Origin: Halolactibacillus miurensis
GTDB lineage: Bacteria; Bacillota; Bacilli; Bacillales; Amphibacillaceae
Reading direction: 5' to 3'
Assembly: GCF_900116255.1 (NCBI RefSeq)
Contig: NZ_FPAI01000003.1
Coordinates: 1-64,000 of the forward strand
Length of the DNA stretch: 64,000 nt
The notes under the pieces are model-generated. The model saw only the letters and a list, made by a program, of their open reading frames with translations. It did no database searches and was not told where the DNA came from. This document shows, one piece after another, positions 9,306-18,513 of this stretch. The position numbers were made by a program, and so were the translations under genes. The first letter of the stretch is position 1; each line of letters starts with the position of its first letter.

Positions 9306-9387
9306 TGTAATCGGTTACTCATTGATCAAAAAAATAGGTGTAATCGGTTACAGGTATTATATTAAACGATGTGTTTTTGATTGTCAA
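9306..9387 (-). promoter_or_regulatory. Promoter and twin LacI operators of the ribose operon
   Basis: On the minus strand a TTGACA -35 (9382-9387) and TAATAT -10 (9359-9364) are spaced by 17 bases. Two near-identical sites, TGTAATCGGTTACA at 9339-9352 and TGTAATCGGTTACT at 9306-9319, match the LacI-family pattern TGTAANCGNTTACA. Their starts are 33 bp apart, about three helical turns. The first covers the transcription start, the second overlaps the leader, as expected for cooperative repression. Confidence 0.85.
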
Positions 9388-9613
9388 CAACTTTTAAAAA
9401 TTTTTATCTTTTCCCTTCTTCCCACTCTATCATGTATCATCTGTCAATGACCCTACGCGCTTTAAACGTAATGAACAACAAAGACGAAGATCATTTATTA
9501 TTCCATCATTTAGCATGATCACTTTTGCCTTTGTCGTGACAATTCTGATTGAATGCATCCAAAAGCGAATCGGTATGTAGGCTATTCGCGACGCTATTGT
9601 TAGTTGATACAGT

Positions 9614-9668
9614 AAAAAGTTAGCCTCTCCCCTTAGACATGCGTCTGTCCCAAGAGAGGGGCTAGCCT
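9614..9668 (-). terminator. Terminator after ridA
   Basis: An imperfect hairpin pairs the region around 9620-9634 with 9652-9667. On the minus strand it is followed by TTTTT (9614-9618). It lies just beyond the ridA stop. The rest of the interval up to the ribose promoter holds no supported gene. Confidence 0.7.
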
Positions 9669-9675
9669 TCACTAT

Positions 9676-10056
9676 TTACGGTCGTTTAACGACACATTCG
9701 ATCTCAACGTCAGCGCCTAGTGGTAATTCATACACCGCCACACACGTCCTTGCTGGGAAAGGTGTATGAAAATACGTTTGATAAACATTATTCATATCAT
9801 TGAAGTGTGTCATCCCCGTTAGATAGACATTAACTTTAATGACATCATCAAAACTAACACCCGCTTCTTCCATAACGTCTTCTAAGTGCGCAAAACATCT
9901 CTTCGTTTGAGTGGTGATATCACATGTTTCCCCGTTATAATCTTTTGCATTGTAGGCTGTTTGACCAGAGAAAAACACGTAGTCCCCCGCATCCACTGCA
10001 TGTGAATAAGGTCCTGATGACGTGATTGTTTTTCCCGTATACGTTTTTCTTGTCAC
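9676..10056 (-). CDS. ridA: RidA-family enamine/imine deaminase
   Basis: RidA proteins hydrolyse reactive enamine and imine intermediates released by PLP-dependent dehydratases, and act as trimers in the cytoplasm. The 126-residue length and motifs SSGPYSHAVDAGDYVFFSGQ and PARTCVAVYELPLGADVEIE near the C-terminus fit, including the conserved arginine of PxRxxV. The GTG at 10056 follows AAGGAGGT and gives the normal family start. The longer in-frame version adds 13 residues without a good site. The gene appears to follow the ankyrin gene on the same strand. Confidence 0.9.
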   Translation of the reverse strand: MTRKTYTGKTITSSGPYSHAVDAGDYVFFSGQTAYNAKDYNGETCDITTQTKRCFAHLEDVMEEAGVSFDDVIKVNVYLTGMTHFNDMNNVYQTYFHTPFPARTCVAVYELPLGADVEIECVVKRP

Positions 10057-10159
10057 TGAAAACACCTCCTTAGATTTCATTATTAACCTTTTCAATTTAG
10101 CCTTTAGCTAAGCGACAGGCACTTATCCTCTTAATTCCTCATGGTAATCTCTCATAATA

Positions 10160-10756
10160 TTATTCTTTTAGCATGGCTAGTAATTCTTGATAACCCAGTT
10201 CTTTCGCATAGTCCGCGGCTGTTTTATCTTCATGATCTCTTAAGGTGCGATCGGCGTTATAGCTTAATAGTACTTTAACGATGTCCTGATACAGCTTAGA
10301 GCCGTCTCTTAAAGCGACCGCTTCAATTAGAGCCGTGTAACCGAAATTATTTTGATGATCAATATCAACTGCGCCATCCGCTAAGAGTAAACGCACGTTA
10401 GCTAAATGTCCTTTTTCAGCTGCTGGGATAAGCGTATTCCCACCATAGCGATTGTAAACGTGTTGATCAGGTTGGCTATTTTCGATGATGAATGCTAAAA
10501 TCTCAGTCTTGCCTTGTGCTGCGGCGTATAAATAAGCACTGTCTTTGATGTGGTCTTGTTGATTAACATCGGCACCCGCTAAGATTAATTGTTTTGCGAT
10601 GTCTATTTGGTTGTGATGTGTGGCAATCAGTAACGCGCTCTCTCCGCGCTCATTTTGTGCATGGATGTCATAGTCCTTACTTGCAAGTATCTCTTTCACC
10701 TTGTCTAAATCATTTTCTTGAACGGCTTGAATTAACTGTTGTGGTTGTTTGGTCAT
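10160..10756 (-). CDS. Ankyrin-repeat protein
   Basis: About 198 residues made of four to five ankyrin repeats. Repeat signatures include RGESALLIATHHNQIDIAKQ, GADVNQQD, GGNTLIPAAEKGHLANVRLL and GYTALIEAVALRDG. No signal peptide or membrane segment is seen, so it is probably cytoplasmic and binds a protein partner. The ATG at 10756 is preferred. AAAGGA lies 12 bases before it, a long spacing, and an in-frame GTG at 10798 would add 14 basic residues. A 103-bp gap separates it from ridA. The partner and function are unknown. Confidence 0.82.
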   Translation of the reverse strand: MTKQPQQLIQAVQENDLDKVKEILASKDYDIHAQNERGESALLIATHHNQIDIAKQLILAGADVNQQDHIKDSAYLYAAAQGKTEILAFIIENSQPDQHVYNRYGGNTLIPAAEKGHLANVRLLLADGAVDIDHQNNFGYTALIEAVALRDGSKLYQDIVKVLLSYNADRTLRDHEDKTAADYAKELGYQELLAMLKE

Positions 10757-11101
10757 GTTATGTCGATGTCCTTTCTTCTTTAACATTTTTTCTATCACCG
10801 TCTGTACTGTCTACTGTCAGTGTCCTGTTTCAACCATACATGCCGGATGATTTATTCATCTGATTATTCTAGTGTAAAACACATGGATAATATTTGCTAG
10901 AAAAAAGCTTTAGCGGAAGAACGTCTTTTTCGATCATCGTGATTGCGTTTATGGTTGTGGTCGTTAAAGTCATTATTTCATACGCAAAAACAGCATCCTT
11001 TCGCCACTTTTAAATCACTTCTAAAAAACTTCAGCGCCCACACACTATTTGTTCAGGTATATTGTCTGTTGAAGGTTTCAGACATTAGAGTCAGCATATA
11101 A
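10757..11101. other. Intergenic stretch between the ankyrin and Fic genes
   Basis: This divergent region must hold the ankyrin gene promoter, but no clear -35/-10 pair was found. A 39-codon frame starting with TTG at 10894 on the plus strand encodes a hydrophobic helix. It is not called for lack of a ribosome-binding site. Confidence 0.35.
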
Positions 11102-11103
11102 TT

Positions 11104-11196
11104 ATTAACGATATTTTATAAGGTATATATATCGTTAATGTTTACTTTTTCTTTATTTAGGTTATAATATTAATACATTATAACCTAAACGAGGTG
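11104..11196 (+). promoter_or_regulatory. Fic gene promoter with two palindromes
   Basis: A TATAAT -10 at 11163-11168 lies 16 bases after a TTTACT -35 at 11141-11146. One palindrome has 11-bp arms at 11104-11114 and 11129-11139. A second has perfect 12-bp arms at 11157-11168 and 11177-11188, covering the -10 and reaching to the ribosome-binding site GAGGTG (11191-11196). The layout suggests repression, plausibly by the winged-helix tail of the Fic protein itself. Confidence 0.7.
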
Positions 11197-11201
11197 TTAA
11201 A

Positions 11202-12305
11202 ATGAAAAAGCCATATGCGTTACCCCTTCTTCCCATCACATTTGATGCAGAATCTGAACTTAGTTTTTATAAGAAAGTCGTTGAAGCTTCATCGATGTTA
11301 GAAAAGCTAAAACAAAAAATGCGCGATTCATTAGTCAGTGAATCATTTCTGCAACTGATCACACTAAAGGAGTCTGTTCAATCTACAAGAATCGAAGGAA
11401 CACAAGTCACTTTCAGTGAGATGCTTGAAGATGAGATCGATCAAAAAGAAGATTGGGAAAAGATAGAAGTAAGAAATTATCAAAAAGCATTAACCATCGG
11501 AATAGAAACGATTCAGGCAGGCTACCCCTTATCAGAGCGTTTAATTCGTGACATGCATAACACCTTAATGAATGACGGTCGTGGTTCTACAAGTGCTAGA
11601 GGGGAATATCGGACGGTCCAGAACTTTATCGGACCTACAAATGAAATAAAAGACGCCTCATACGTTCCGCCTGAACCACAATTAATGAGTGAATATATGG
11701 CTAATTTAGAACGATACATTAATGGTCATCCATACATGGATGAAGACAAAGACAATCTTCATCCTTTAATTAAAGCAGCTATCATTCATGCGCAATTTGA
11801 ATCTATTCATCCCTTTTTAGACGGGAATGGCCGATTAGGTAGAATCCTCATCGTTCTTTATATGCTTCATTCAAACATCATTGATTCGCCATCTTTTTTC
11901 CTAAGTGAAGAACTTGAAAAAGAAAAATTCAAATATTATAGTATGCTAAACAGGATTCGCGCTATAAATAAACATGAGCCGGATTGGCATAATTGGATCA
12001 CTTTTTTTCTTGAAGCTACTATTCGAATGGCTAACCGACAAATTAACAAACTTGAACAAGCAGAACGATTATTTGAAGAAGGATTAAACAAGATACAGCA
12101 ACCCTCTACAGAAAAAGTCTGGGATGCTCTATTTAAATATCCGATCGCAACTGTTCATCAAATAGAAAATGAGACACAATTAGCACCAGTAACCATCCGA
12201 AAAAGTCTCAATCAACTCATTGAATTATCCTTCATTTATGGAGATGACAAAAAAAGAAATAGACGATTCTTTCATTATGACCTTATTCGCATTATCAACG
12301 ACTAA
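11202..12305 (+). CDS. Fic-domain AMP-transferase with winged-helix tail
   Basis: Fic enzymes transfer AMP from ATP to hydroxyl side chains of target proteins. The full active-site motif HPFLDGNGRLGR starts at His203, so catalysis should be possible. The inhibitory motif STRIEG (Ser61 to Glu65) precedes the Fic core. This marks the class with N-terminal self-inhibition, so no separate antitoxin is needed. Residues about 290-367 form a winged helix with HQIENETQLAPVTIRKSLNQ. It stands alone on the plus strand with its own promoter and terminator. Palindromes over the promoter suggest it controls its own expression. The target is unknown. Confidence 0.92.
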   Translation: MKKPYALPLLPITFDAESELSFYKKVVEASSMLEKLKQKMRDSLVSESFLQLITLKESVQSTRIEGTQVTFSEMLEDEIDQKEDWEKIEVRNYQKALTIGIETIQAGYPLSERLIRDMHNTLMNDGRGSTSARGEYRTVQNFIGPTNEIKDASYVPPEPQLMSEYMANLERYINGHPYMDEDKDNLHPLIKAAIIHAQFESIHPFLDGNGRLGRILIVLYMLHSNIIDSPSFFLSEELEKEKFKYYSMLNRIRAINKHEPDWHNWITFFLEATIRMANRQINKLEQAERLFEEGLNKIQQPSTEKVWDALFKYPIATVHQIENETQLAPVTIRKSLNQLIELSFIYGDDKKRNRRFFHYDLIRIIND

Positions 12306-12332
12306 AAAATACCACCATCACGTCACGATATA

Positions 12333-12383
12333 AAAAACACCGCTACATGAAGGGTTCGACCTTCTTGATTTAGCGGTGTTTTT
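12333..12383. terminator. Bidirectional terminator between fic and tdk
   Basis: Outer arms 12333-12345 and 12371-12383 pair perfectly, with an inner GAAGG/CCTTC stem. T runs flank it in both directions. It would stop both the plus-strand fic and minus-strand tdk transcripts. Confidence 0.85.
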
Positions 12384-12439
12384 ATAATGTTTTTTTAAAT
12401 GACTAAGTTCAGTTAGACAGCACGCGTTGAGAACACATC

Positions 12440-13060
12440 TTACTTTGTTTTTGTTTCTTCCCGAATGATTTTATGTTCAACGGGTTTGTTTGGCACGACG
12501 TGACAATGGCGACAACGTGGTTCATATGATTCACTCGCACCGACTAAAATAATCGGGTCATCATATGACGCAGGCGCATCGTTAATTAGGCGTTGGGTTC
12601 GTGAGGCAGGTGACCCACACTGCGGACAGATCGCATTTAGTTTCGTCACCATTTCACTCATCGCCATGAGTTCTGGCATGACGCCAAACGGCTCCCCACG
12701 GAAATCCGTATCAAGACCTGCGACAATGACGCGGTGACCCAGATTGGCCAGTTGGTCGACAATCGATACAATCGCCTCATCAAAGAATTGAATTTCATCA
12801 ATCCCAATCACATCAATATCATCCGTAATATGATCTAAAATATCAGTTGCTTTCTCAACAGGACGGGCAAGAATAGAGTTACCATTATGGGAAACGACAG
12901 ACTCCTCATGGTAGCGATTATCAATCGCGGGTTTAAACACACGCACCGTTAAATTACCATACGTTGCCCGTTTAATCCGGCGGATGAGTTCCTCTGATTT
13001 CCCTGAGAACATGCTGCCACAAATAAGTTCTACCCAACCACTTTGTTTCATAATATACAT
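12440..13060 (-). CDS. tdk: Thymidine kinase (type II)
   Basis: Thymidine kinase phosphorylates deoxythymidine for nucleotide salvage. The P-loop GSMFSGKS is at residues 15-22 and the Walker-B-like [10 protein letters not shown] follows near residue 90. Four cysteines near the C-terminus (CPQC and CRHC pairs) form the structural zinc site. The length of 206 residues fits. The first ATG has AGGAGG eight bases upstream. As in B. subtilis, it lies between prfA and rpmE/rho, though the nucleoside and Fic genes intervene here. Confidence 0.96.
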   Translation of the reverse strand: MYIMKQSGWVELICGSMFSGKSEELIRRIKRATYGNLTVRVFKPAIDNRYHEESVVSHNGNSILARPVEKATDILDHITDDIDVIGIDEIQFFDEAIVSIVDQLANLGHRVIVAGLDTDFRGEPFGVMPELMAMSEMVTKLNAICPQCGSPASRTQRLINDAPASYDDPIILVGASESYEPRCRHCHVVPNKPVEHKIIREETKTK

Positions 13061-13145
13061 ACCGGTTGCCTCCTAAAGTCGTGTTGATTATCTTTGTATC
13101 TCTTGATCTTCATTAATTATGTTAGTCTTTATTATTGGTTGTATG

Positions 13146-13261
13146 GTCTCATTCTAATGAAAATGAGACTTAACAACAAAATAAAAACAGGCAAAAGTGA
13201 TCTGCCTGTTTATACGTTACCTTTAAGTTAAGAGAAGCCATCCAAAAAGGATGGCTCTTCT
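13146..13261 (-). terminator. Hairpin array and terminator after rpmE2
   Basis: Three hairpins are seen: 13231-13261 (AGCCATCC/GGATGGCT), 13185-13211 (AAACAGGCA/TGCCTGTTT) and 13146-13169 (GTCTCATT/AATGAGAC). The middle one is followed on the minus strand by TTTTTATTTTG and is the likely terminator of rpmE2. Confidence 0.7.
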
Positions 13262-13281
13262 TTAGCGTACACGACGCTTGA

Positions 13282-13527
13282 TTAGTTAAGGTTATATTTT
13301 TTCTTGAAGCGATCCACACGGCCACCAGCTTTGTCAGCTTTTTGCTTGCCTGTGTAGAATGGGTGAGAATCTGAACTAATCTCAACACGGATTAATGGGT
13401 AAGTGTTACCATCTTCCCACTCAATAGTCTCTTCTGAGTACTTTGTTGATCCTGTTAAGAACTTGTAGTCAGAGCTTGTATCAAGAAATACAACTTTACG
13501 GTATTCTGGGTGAATGCCTTTTCTCAT
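13282..13527 (-). CDS. rpmE2: 50S ribosomal protein L31, type B
   Basis: L31 bridges the large and small ribosomal subunits. This 81-residue form begins [16 protein letters not shown] and lacks the CxxC cysteines of the zinc-binding type, so it is the zinc-independent type B. In B. subtilis the gene beside rho is the zinc form and the type B copy is elsewhere under Zur control. Here the type B version occupies the rho-linked position. It has its own promoter and a leader of about 100 bases. The ribosome-binding site AGAAGGAG is well placed. Confidence 0.95.
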   Translation of the reverse strand: MRKGIHPEYRKVVFLDTSSDYKFLTGSTKYSEETIEWEDGNTYPLIRVEISSDSHPFYTGKQKADKAGGRVDRFKKKYNLN

Positions 13528-13658
13528 GTCTCTTACACTCCTTCTGCCCTGAATCCTTAGAAACAGAGTTAAATTTTCGCTCGCTTACAACACCAACGTG
13601 CTCCAAACGGCATTTTTTCATACGTTAAGATTATAACAGCCTCATCGAGGCAATGCAA
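13528..13658 (-). promoter_or_regulatory. rpmE2 promoter and leader
   Basis: On the minus strand a TTGCAT -35 (13653-13658) and TATAAT -10 (13630-13635) are spaced by 17 bases. The spacer contains the palindrome GCCTCGATGAGGC, an unusual place for a hairpin or operator. The leader of about 100 bases before the ATG could be an autogenous L31 leader. No specific fold was verified. Confidence 0.6.
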
Positions 13659-13676
13659 TATAAACAACAAAAAAGT

Positions 13677-14954
13677 TTAGTTTTTGTTTTTACGTTTTAG
13701 TTCTTCAAAGATGCTTTGATACAGTTCTTCATTATTTTTCGTCTGTTTAAAGCGACGAATAAACCGTTCAACGAAATCAGGTGAATCTTGAATCGCTTTT
13801 CTGATCATCCACATCGCTTCTAACTGGTCTTCTTTCAGCAATAATTCTTCTTTACGTGTGCTTGAGCGCGCCAAGTCAATCGCAGGGAAAATTCGGCGCT
13901 GCGCCAAGTTACGATCAAGATGAAGTTCCATATTGCCCGTTCCTTTAAATTCTTCATAGATCACATCATCCATACGTGAACCTGTCTCAACAAGCGCTGT
14001 CGCAAGAATCGTTAAGCTACCGCCGTCTTCAATATTTCGCGCCGCCCCAAAGAATCGCTTCGGACGGTGAAAAGCAGCTGGGTCAATCCCACCTGAGAGC
14101 GTTCGTCCACTAGGAGGAATCACTAAGTTATACGCCCGGGCAAGACGGGTAATACTATCCATTAAGATGACCACATCTTTTTTATGTTCCACGAGACGCA
14201 TCGCACGTTCTAAGACAAGTTCTGATACTTTAATATGATTTTCTGGTACTTCATCAAACGTCGACGCCACAACATCCACACCAGCGGCAACGGAACGTTC
14301 AATATCTGTTACTTCTTCTGGGCGTTCATCAATCAGTAAGACGATCAGTTTCACGTCAGGGTGATTGGACGAGATACTATTGGCAATCTCTTTTAGTAAG
14401 ACGGTTTTACCTGCTTTAGGTGGGGCCACGATGAGACCACGTTGGCCGAAACCAACCGGTGTCGCCACGTCCATAATTCGGGTAGATAATTGTTCCGGTT
14501 CAAGTTCTAAATGCATGAGGCGATCTGGATAGAGTGGCGTTAAAGCTGGGAAGTGTACCCGTTCTTTCGCCATCTCCGGGTCCTCACCGTTGACGGCATC
14601 GACATGAAGGAGACCATAGTATCGTTCATTTTCTTTTGGTGGACGGACTTTACCAGAGACTTTATCGCCATTACGTAAATCAAAGCGACGGATTTGGGAG
14701 GCGGAAATATAAATATCTTCTGCGCTTGGGGAATAGTTAATTGGACGTAAGAAGCCAAACCCTTCCGATGGAATAATTTCTAACACACCGTCCATAAATA
14801 AAAAGCCGCTTTTTTCTGCTTGGGCTTTTAAAATCGCAAAGATTAATTCGCGTTTCGTTAATTTTGCATAGTAAGACACTTTAAACTCGCGCGCATGCGC
14901 ATACAAATCTTTCAGTGTCATGGTTTCTAATGCTGAAATCGTTACTTCAGACAC
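13677..14954 (-). CDS. rho: Transcription termination factor Rho
   Basis: Rho is the hexameric ATP-driven RNA helicase that terminates untranslated transcripts. The N-terminal SAP-like and cold-shock RNA-binding part contains GFGFLRP. The ATPase core has the P-loop APPKAGKT, the Walker B stretch [15 protein letters not shown] and the Q/R-loop region [17 protein letters not shown] at 14954 was chosen because AGGTG lies nine bases upstream and the protein then begins [10 protein letters not shown], like Bacillus Rho. The longer frame adds four residues without a usable site. Length 425 residues. Confidence 0.95.
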   Translation of the reverse strand: MSEVTISALETMTLKDLYAHAREFKVSYYAKLTKRELIFAILKAQAEKSGFLFMDGVLEIIPSEGFGFLRPINYSPSAEDIYISASQIRRFDLRNGDKVSGKVRPPKENERYYGLLHVDAVNGEDPEMAKERVHFPALTPLYPDRLMHLELEPEQLSTRIMDVATPVGFGQRGLIVAPPKAGKTVLLKEIANSISSNHPDVKLIVLLIDERPEEVTDIERSVAAGVDVVASTFDEVPENHIKVSELVLERAMRLVEHKKDVVILMDSITRLARAYNLVIPPSGRTLSGGIDPAAFHRPKRFFGAARNIEDGGSLTILATALVETGSRMDDVIYEEFKGTGNMELHLDRNLAQRRIFPAIDLARSSTRKEELLLKEDQLEAMWMIRKAIQDSPDFVERFIRRFKQTKNNEELYQSIFEELKRKNKN

Positions 14955-15274
14955 ATTGATCATCACCTATTCTACTTATTTTTTACATGTATGGAATCAC
15001 ACATGAACTTTGATTGGTCATCTTACCTCTCATATACGTTCATTATCGCTAACGTCACACTGACAAAACGTCCTACTATGCCACTTCCGTTCAATAACAA
15101 GACTGTATGTATGCGTCACCTATTGATGACACTATATGGGATATTCATCTTAACGACGGTTGAATGAATGTCAAAACTGGAAGAGTAATGATTTAAGAGG
15201 TTGTTTTTCTGTTGATACATAGCGAAGCTATCTCTTTTTGTCTATATTGTAGAGAATCATCAGACGTTTGTAAA
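14955..15274 (-). promoter_or_regulatory. rho promoter and long leader
   Basis: A TTTACA -35 (15269-15274) and TACAAT -10 (15246-15251) on the minus strand are spaced by 17 bases, giving a leader of roughly 280 bases before rho. A short hairpin (ATAGC/GCTAT near 15224-15236) sits close to the start of the transcript. Rho is known to be autoregulated in several bacteria. No coding frame is supported in the leader. Confidence 0.55.
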
Positions 15275-15282
15275 GAGTCAAT

Positions 15283-15315
15283 AAGTAAAACGCCCTAAGG
15301 ACGGACGTCTTACTT
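15283..15315 (-). terminator. Probable terminator after murA
   Basis: Arms 15283-15292 and 15306-15315 pair over 10 bases with one G-U pair. The following T run on the minus strand is short, so confidence is moderate. Confidence 0.55.
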
Positions 15316-15328
15316 ATGAAACTTTTTA

Positions 15329-16615
15329 TTAATTTTCTTGATAGGTGTACATTTCTTCTTTAGACATTTTCTCGCGCCAGATTTTTGCGCCTAACGATTC
15401 GAGCTTTTCAATCAGGTTCTCATAGCCACGATCAATATGTTCTAAGCCAGTAATCTCTGTCACGCCGTCGGCAATTAACCCAGCCACGACAAGTGCGGCA
15501 CCTGCGCGTAAATCTGTCGCCCGTACCTTCGCGCCCTGTAAGACAACGGGACCTTGAACAATCGCTGACGCGCCTTCTACTTTGATTTTAGCATTCATTC
15601 GGCGCAATTCATCAATATGCTTAAATCGGGCAGAATAGATGGTATCCGTGACAATTGCCGTTCCTTCTGCTTTAGTGAGTAAGGCTGTAAAAGGTTGTTG
15701 CAAGTCTGTCGGGAAGCCTGGGTGAACGAGTGTTTTAATATCGACCGCCGACAGTTTTTGTTTCGGTCTGATAATAAGTGATTCTTCATCTTCGGTAATA
15801 TCAATACCCATTTCACGTAATTTCGCAATAAGAGGCTCTAAGTGCTGTGGAATAACGTTATCGATATACACTTCTTCTCCTTGAGCAGCAGCCATAATCG
15901 TATACGTGCCTGCTTCAATGCGGTCCGGGATAATGGTATGGACACAACCAGAGAGTTGGTCAACACCTTCAATCCGAATCACATCGGTACCGGCCCCTTT
16001 AATTTTAGCCCCCATACTCGTTAATAATGTCGCAACATCAATAATTTCCGGTTCTTTTGCGGCATTTTCAATCACGGTTTTACCTTTTGCGCGCACAGCC
16101 GCAAGCATAATATTGATCGTTGCTCCTACACTAACAACGTCTAAATAAATTCGCGCACCTTTCAGCTCATCGGCACGTAAATAAATCGCTCCTTGTTCAT
16201 TCGTCACTTCAGCACCAAGGGCTTCAAAGCCTTTAATATGTTGGTCAATCGGACGCGGACCTAAATGACAGCCACCAGGTAGACCAACAACGGCTTTTTT
16301 GAACCGACCGAGCATCGCACCCATAAAATAGTAAGACGCACGCAATGTTTTTACTTTTCCATTCGGTAACGGCATAGAAATCATGTTACTTGGATCAATC
16401 GTGACGGCATGGTCTTTCTTTGTTACCACACCGCCAATATCTTCAAGTAAGGCGCTTAATGTATCGACATCTGAAATATTCGGTAATCCTTCGATTGTGA
16501 CTTCAGAATCCGCAAGAATCGTTGCTGGAAGGAGTGCAACTGCACTATTTTTTGCCCCACCGATATGCACGCGACCTTTTAGTTTCTTCCCACCTTCAAC
16601 AAATAATTTTTCCAT
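15329..16615 (-). CDS. murA: UDP-N-acetylglucosamine 1-carboxyvinyltransferase
   Basis: MurA transfers enolpyruvate from PEP to UDP-GlcNAc, the first committed step of peptidoglycan synthesis and the fosfomycin target. The active-site cysteine is in [14 protein letters not shown] near residue 117, so the enzyme should be fosfomycin-sensitive in principle. The ATG at 16615 follows AAAGGGG by nine bases. An upstream in-frame start gives eight extra residues. Position next to rho and fba corresponds to the second B. subtilis paralogue (murAB/murZ). Whether another copy exists cannot be seen here. Confidence 0.94.
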   Translation of the reverse strand: MEKLFVEGGKKLKGRVHIGGAKNSAVALLPATILADSEVTIEGLPNISDVDTLSALLEDIGGVVTKKDHAVTIDPSNMISMPLPNGKVKTLRASYYFMGAMLGRFKKAVVGLPGGCHLGPRPIDQHIKGFEALGAEVTNEQGAIYLRADELKGARIYLDVVSVGATINIMLAAVRAKGKTVIENAAKEPEIIDVATLLTSMGAKIKGAGTDVIRIEGVDQLSGCVHTIIPDRIEAGTYTIMAAAQGEEVYIDNVIPQHLEPLIAKLREMGIDITEDEESLIIRPKQKLSAVDIKTLVHPGFPTDLQQPFTALLTKAEGTAIVTDTIYSARFKHIDELRRMNAKIKVEGASAIVQGPVVLQGAKVRATDLRAGAALVVAGLIADGVTEITGLEHIDRGYENLIEKLESLGAKIWREKMSKEEMYTYQEN

Positions 16616-16885
16616 CTGTATATTCCCCTTTAAGTTCAATTATCTAGTTGTTTATTGTCTCATTATTTATTAGTTTTTACGGTTATGTTTTTTTCATACG
16701 ACACAGAAAAATCCATGACATTTCCATTATACAAATAAACAGGGGAAGTTGCTAGTAAATATGGCTTTTCTCATGACTTTTTAATATTTTGTTTAAGCAA
16801 GGTACTTATTTTTTTTAAAAAAACTATGACTGATCTTCCTCATTGAACACTCTCTTAATCTAGCTACTTTTTGTCAAACCAATAT

Positions 16886-16921
16886 AAACAGCACCCATTT
16901 AAAAAAGTGTGGGTGCTGTTT
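16886..16921 (-). terminator. Terminator of the acylase-family gene
   Basis: Perfect 12-bp arms at 16886-16897 and 16910-16921 enclose a 12-base loop. It lies about 20 bases past the stop of the choloylglycine-hydrolase-family gene. The remaining interval to murA (16616-16885) holds no supported gene. Confidence 0.75.
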
Positions 16922-16940
16922 AGGCTGAATGAAAGGGTCA

Positions 16941-17930
16941 TCAATCAGATTGTTCGCGCTTGTTCACATAGTGAATGTGTTGTTGCTGGATCAAGTCATA
17001 ATGAATGAGCTGATCTTGGTCTAGGTCTTCTTGATCGAGGCTGACGGCCGAAATTTGGCTATTATTATACGTTTTGTAATAATACATGCCTGTATCAAGT
17101 GCCATAACGGTACTATATGTCGTTAAATCTAATCGGTCATTCGGAAGAATGACTGTCCCTTTGACCATTTTAATACGGTCTAACATATGAAACAGCTGGG
17201 TGACGGCTTTTGATTCCTCTTGTTCTTGTTTCGCATGCGCTTTTAAAAAAGCGGCTTGAACAAAACGCGAGGTCGGTGAGGAGTCACCAGGTAAGCCGAT
17301 TGATCCCGCACCTTGACCAAACGGTGTAAGTGCGAGCGCATCATCAAAAGTGTTCACTGGTTGTTTTGGACTAAGATGGAGATAGTGGTTCAGGTTTGTC
17401 ATATGAAAATCAAATGTCGGTTGATTCGTTAAGACACCTAAGGTGTCTTCATATATCTCTAACCCACGCGTGGTGGATTCAATCACCACAGATTCATGTT
17501 CATCACTTAAGATGAAATGCAACGGTTGAACAGGCAATCCTTCTTTAAAGGGCGTCGAAATGAACTGAATCGACTGAAGATAAGTCTTTGCTTCACGTAC
17601 AGATGTTGATCTCCCTAAAATATACGGAATGATTTCATATGGTGTGATATTAATGTGATTGTCATCTACTTCGCCAAATACTTGCGACGGAAAGTTAAGT
17701 CCCGCCATCGCCAGACCATATTCATTCATCGCCTCACTAAACAGCGGCGTTCCATCGACAATACTCGCCATACCAATCAAAGCATGGTGTGTTGTTACAC
17801 GTGGTTCATAATGAAAATCAAGTGGAAACTGTCTTGGTACAACGACAATGGTTTCCCCGAAATGATAATCCAAATCCATATTACGGCCAAAGTAGGTGCC
17901 GTGACTTTTCCATGTGATAACTGTACACAT
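16941..17930 (-). CDS. Choloylglycine hydrolase / penicillin V acylase family protein
   Basis: This is an Ntn-hydrolase of the C59 family that cleaves amide bonds, as in conjugated bile salts, penicillin V or N-acyl homoserine lactones. After removal of Met1 the nucleophile is Cys2 (MCTVITWKSHGTYFGRN). GRNMDLD supplies the conserved arginine and aspartate. TNQPTF carries the asparagine and SSPTSRF the arginine of the active site. The length of 329 residues fits and no signal peptide is seen, so it is cytoplasmic. GAGGCG precedes the start. Substrate cannot be decided from sequence. A bile habitat is not implied. Confidence 0.9.
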   Translation of the reverse strand: MCTVITWKSHGTYFGRNMDLDYHFGETIVVVPRQFPLDFHYEPRVTTHHALIGMASIVDGTPLFSEAMNEYGLAMAGLNFPSQVFGEVDDNHINITPYEIIPYILGRSTSVREAKTYLQSIQFISTPFKEGLPVQPLHFILSDEHESVVIESTTRGLEIYEDTLGVLTNQPTFDFHMTNLNHYLHLSPKQPVNTFDDALALTPFGQGAGSIGLPGDSSPTSRFVQAAFLKAHAKQEQEESKAVTQLFHMLDRIKMVKGTVILPNDRLDLTTYSTVMALDTGMYYYKTYNNSQISAVSLDQEDLDQDQLIHYDLIQQQHIHYVNKREQSD

Positions 17931-17980
17931 AAGCTCGCCTCATTTCTATTGATTAAGTATTGCATGCACACCTTAACGAC

Positions 17981-18349
17981 TTAGAAGGCGTCGTAGAGTT
18001 TATCAAACAGACCTTTTAAAAAATCACCTAACTCATCATCATCTAAGACATGGGTCGTCTGATAAACACCCTCTGTGTTGACTTGGCAATGAATCGCATC
18101 GTCTTTGAATACGAGGAGATAATACTCCGTCATTGTGGCTGTTGGATCTTCCTCTATTGTTTCTTTAAAGATGTATCTTAATACAATCGATGACATCGCC
18201 ATCTGTTTCGTCCGTTCTATGACGGCTTCTGTTAACTTTTGCGCATCGACCGGATCGTCTAAGCGCACGAGGATGTCCCGTTTGATTTGTTCGAAAAACG
18301 GTTGGTGTTGATTTATACCAGTGATTTCTACCTCAAAACAATCTAACAT
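17981..18349 (-). CDS. Uncharacterised 122-residue protein
   Basis: I do not recognise this family. The protein is acidic, without signal peptide or membrane segment. It seems to alternate beta strands and helices (LDCFEVEITG at the start, EYYLLVFKDDAIHC in the middle, and DDELGDFLKGLFDKLYD at the end). The ATG at 18349 is preferred, with GGAGG nine bases upstream. The ATG two codons earlier is too close to that site. It lies just upstream of the acylase-family gene with a 50-bp gap, so they may be co-transcribed. Confidence 0.7.
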   Translation of the reverse strand: MLDCFEVEITGINQHQPFFEQIKRDILVRLDDPVDAQKLTEAVIERTKQMAMSSIVLRYIFKETIEEDPTATMTEYYLLVFKDDAIHCQVNTEGVYQTTHVLDDDELGDFLKGLFDKLYDAF

Positions 18350-18513
18350 GTCCATGCTCCTCCCCTACCAATGACGTTTACTTCGGTAACCGTCTGGTCA
18401 TTATTTAAGTTAAGTCTACTATATCATCAGCTTCATGACTAGCCAGACACTATGAGAGGTCTCTTTAATTTTTGATAACGATACGTGGGTGATGCTGACT
18501 CATTTTTAGATGC

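Noticed and set aside
9430-9672. 80-codon minus-strand frame
   Set aside because: It runs through the ridA terminator, lacks a ribosome-binding site and resembles no family.
10894-11013. 39-residue hydrophobic peptide frame on the plus strand
   Set aside because: It looks like a membrane helix but starts with TTG without a clear ribosome-binding site; kept only as a note.
13170-13388. 72-codon minus-strand frame overlapping rpmE2
   Set aside because: Alternative frame of rpmE2 and its terminator hairpins.
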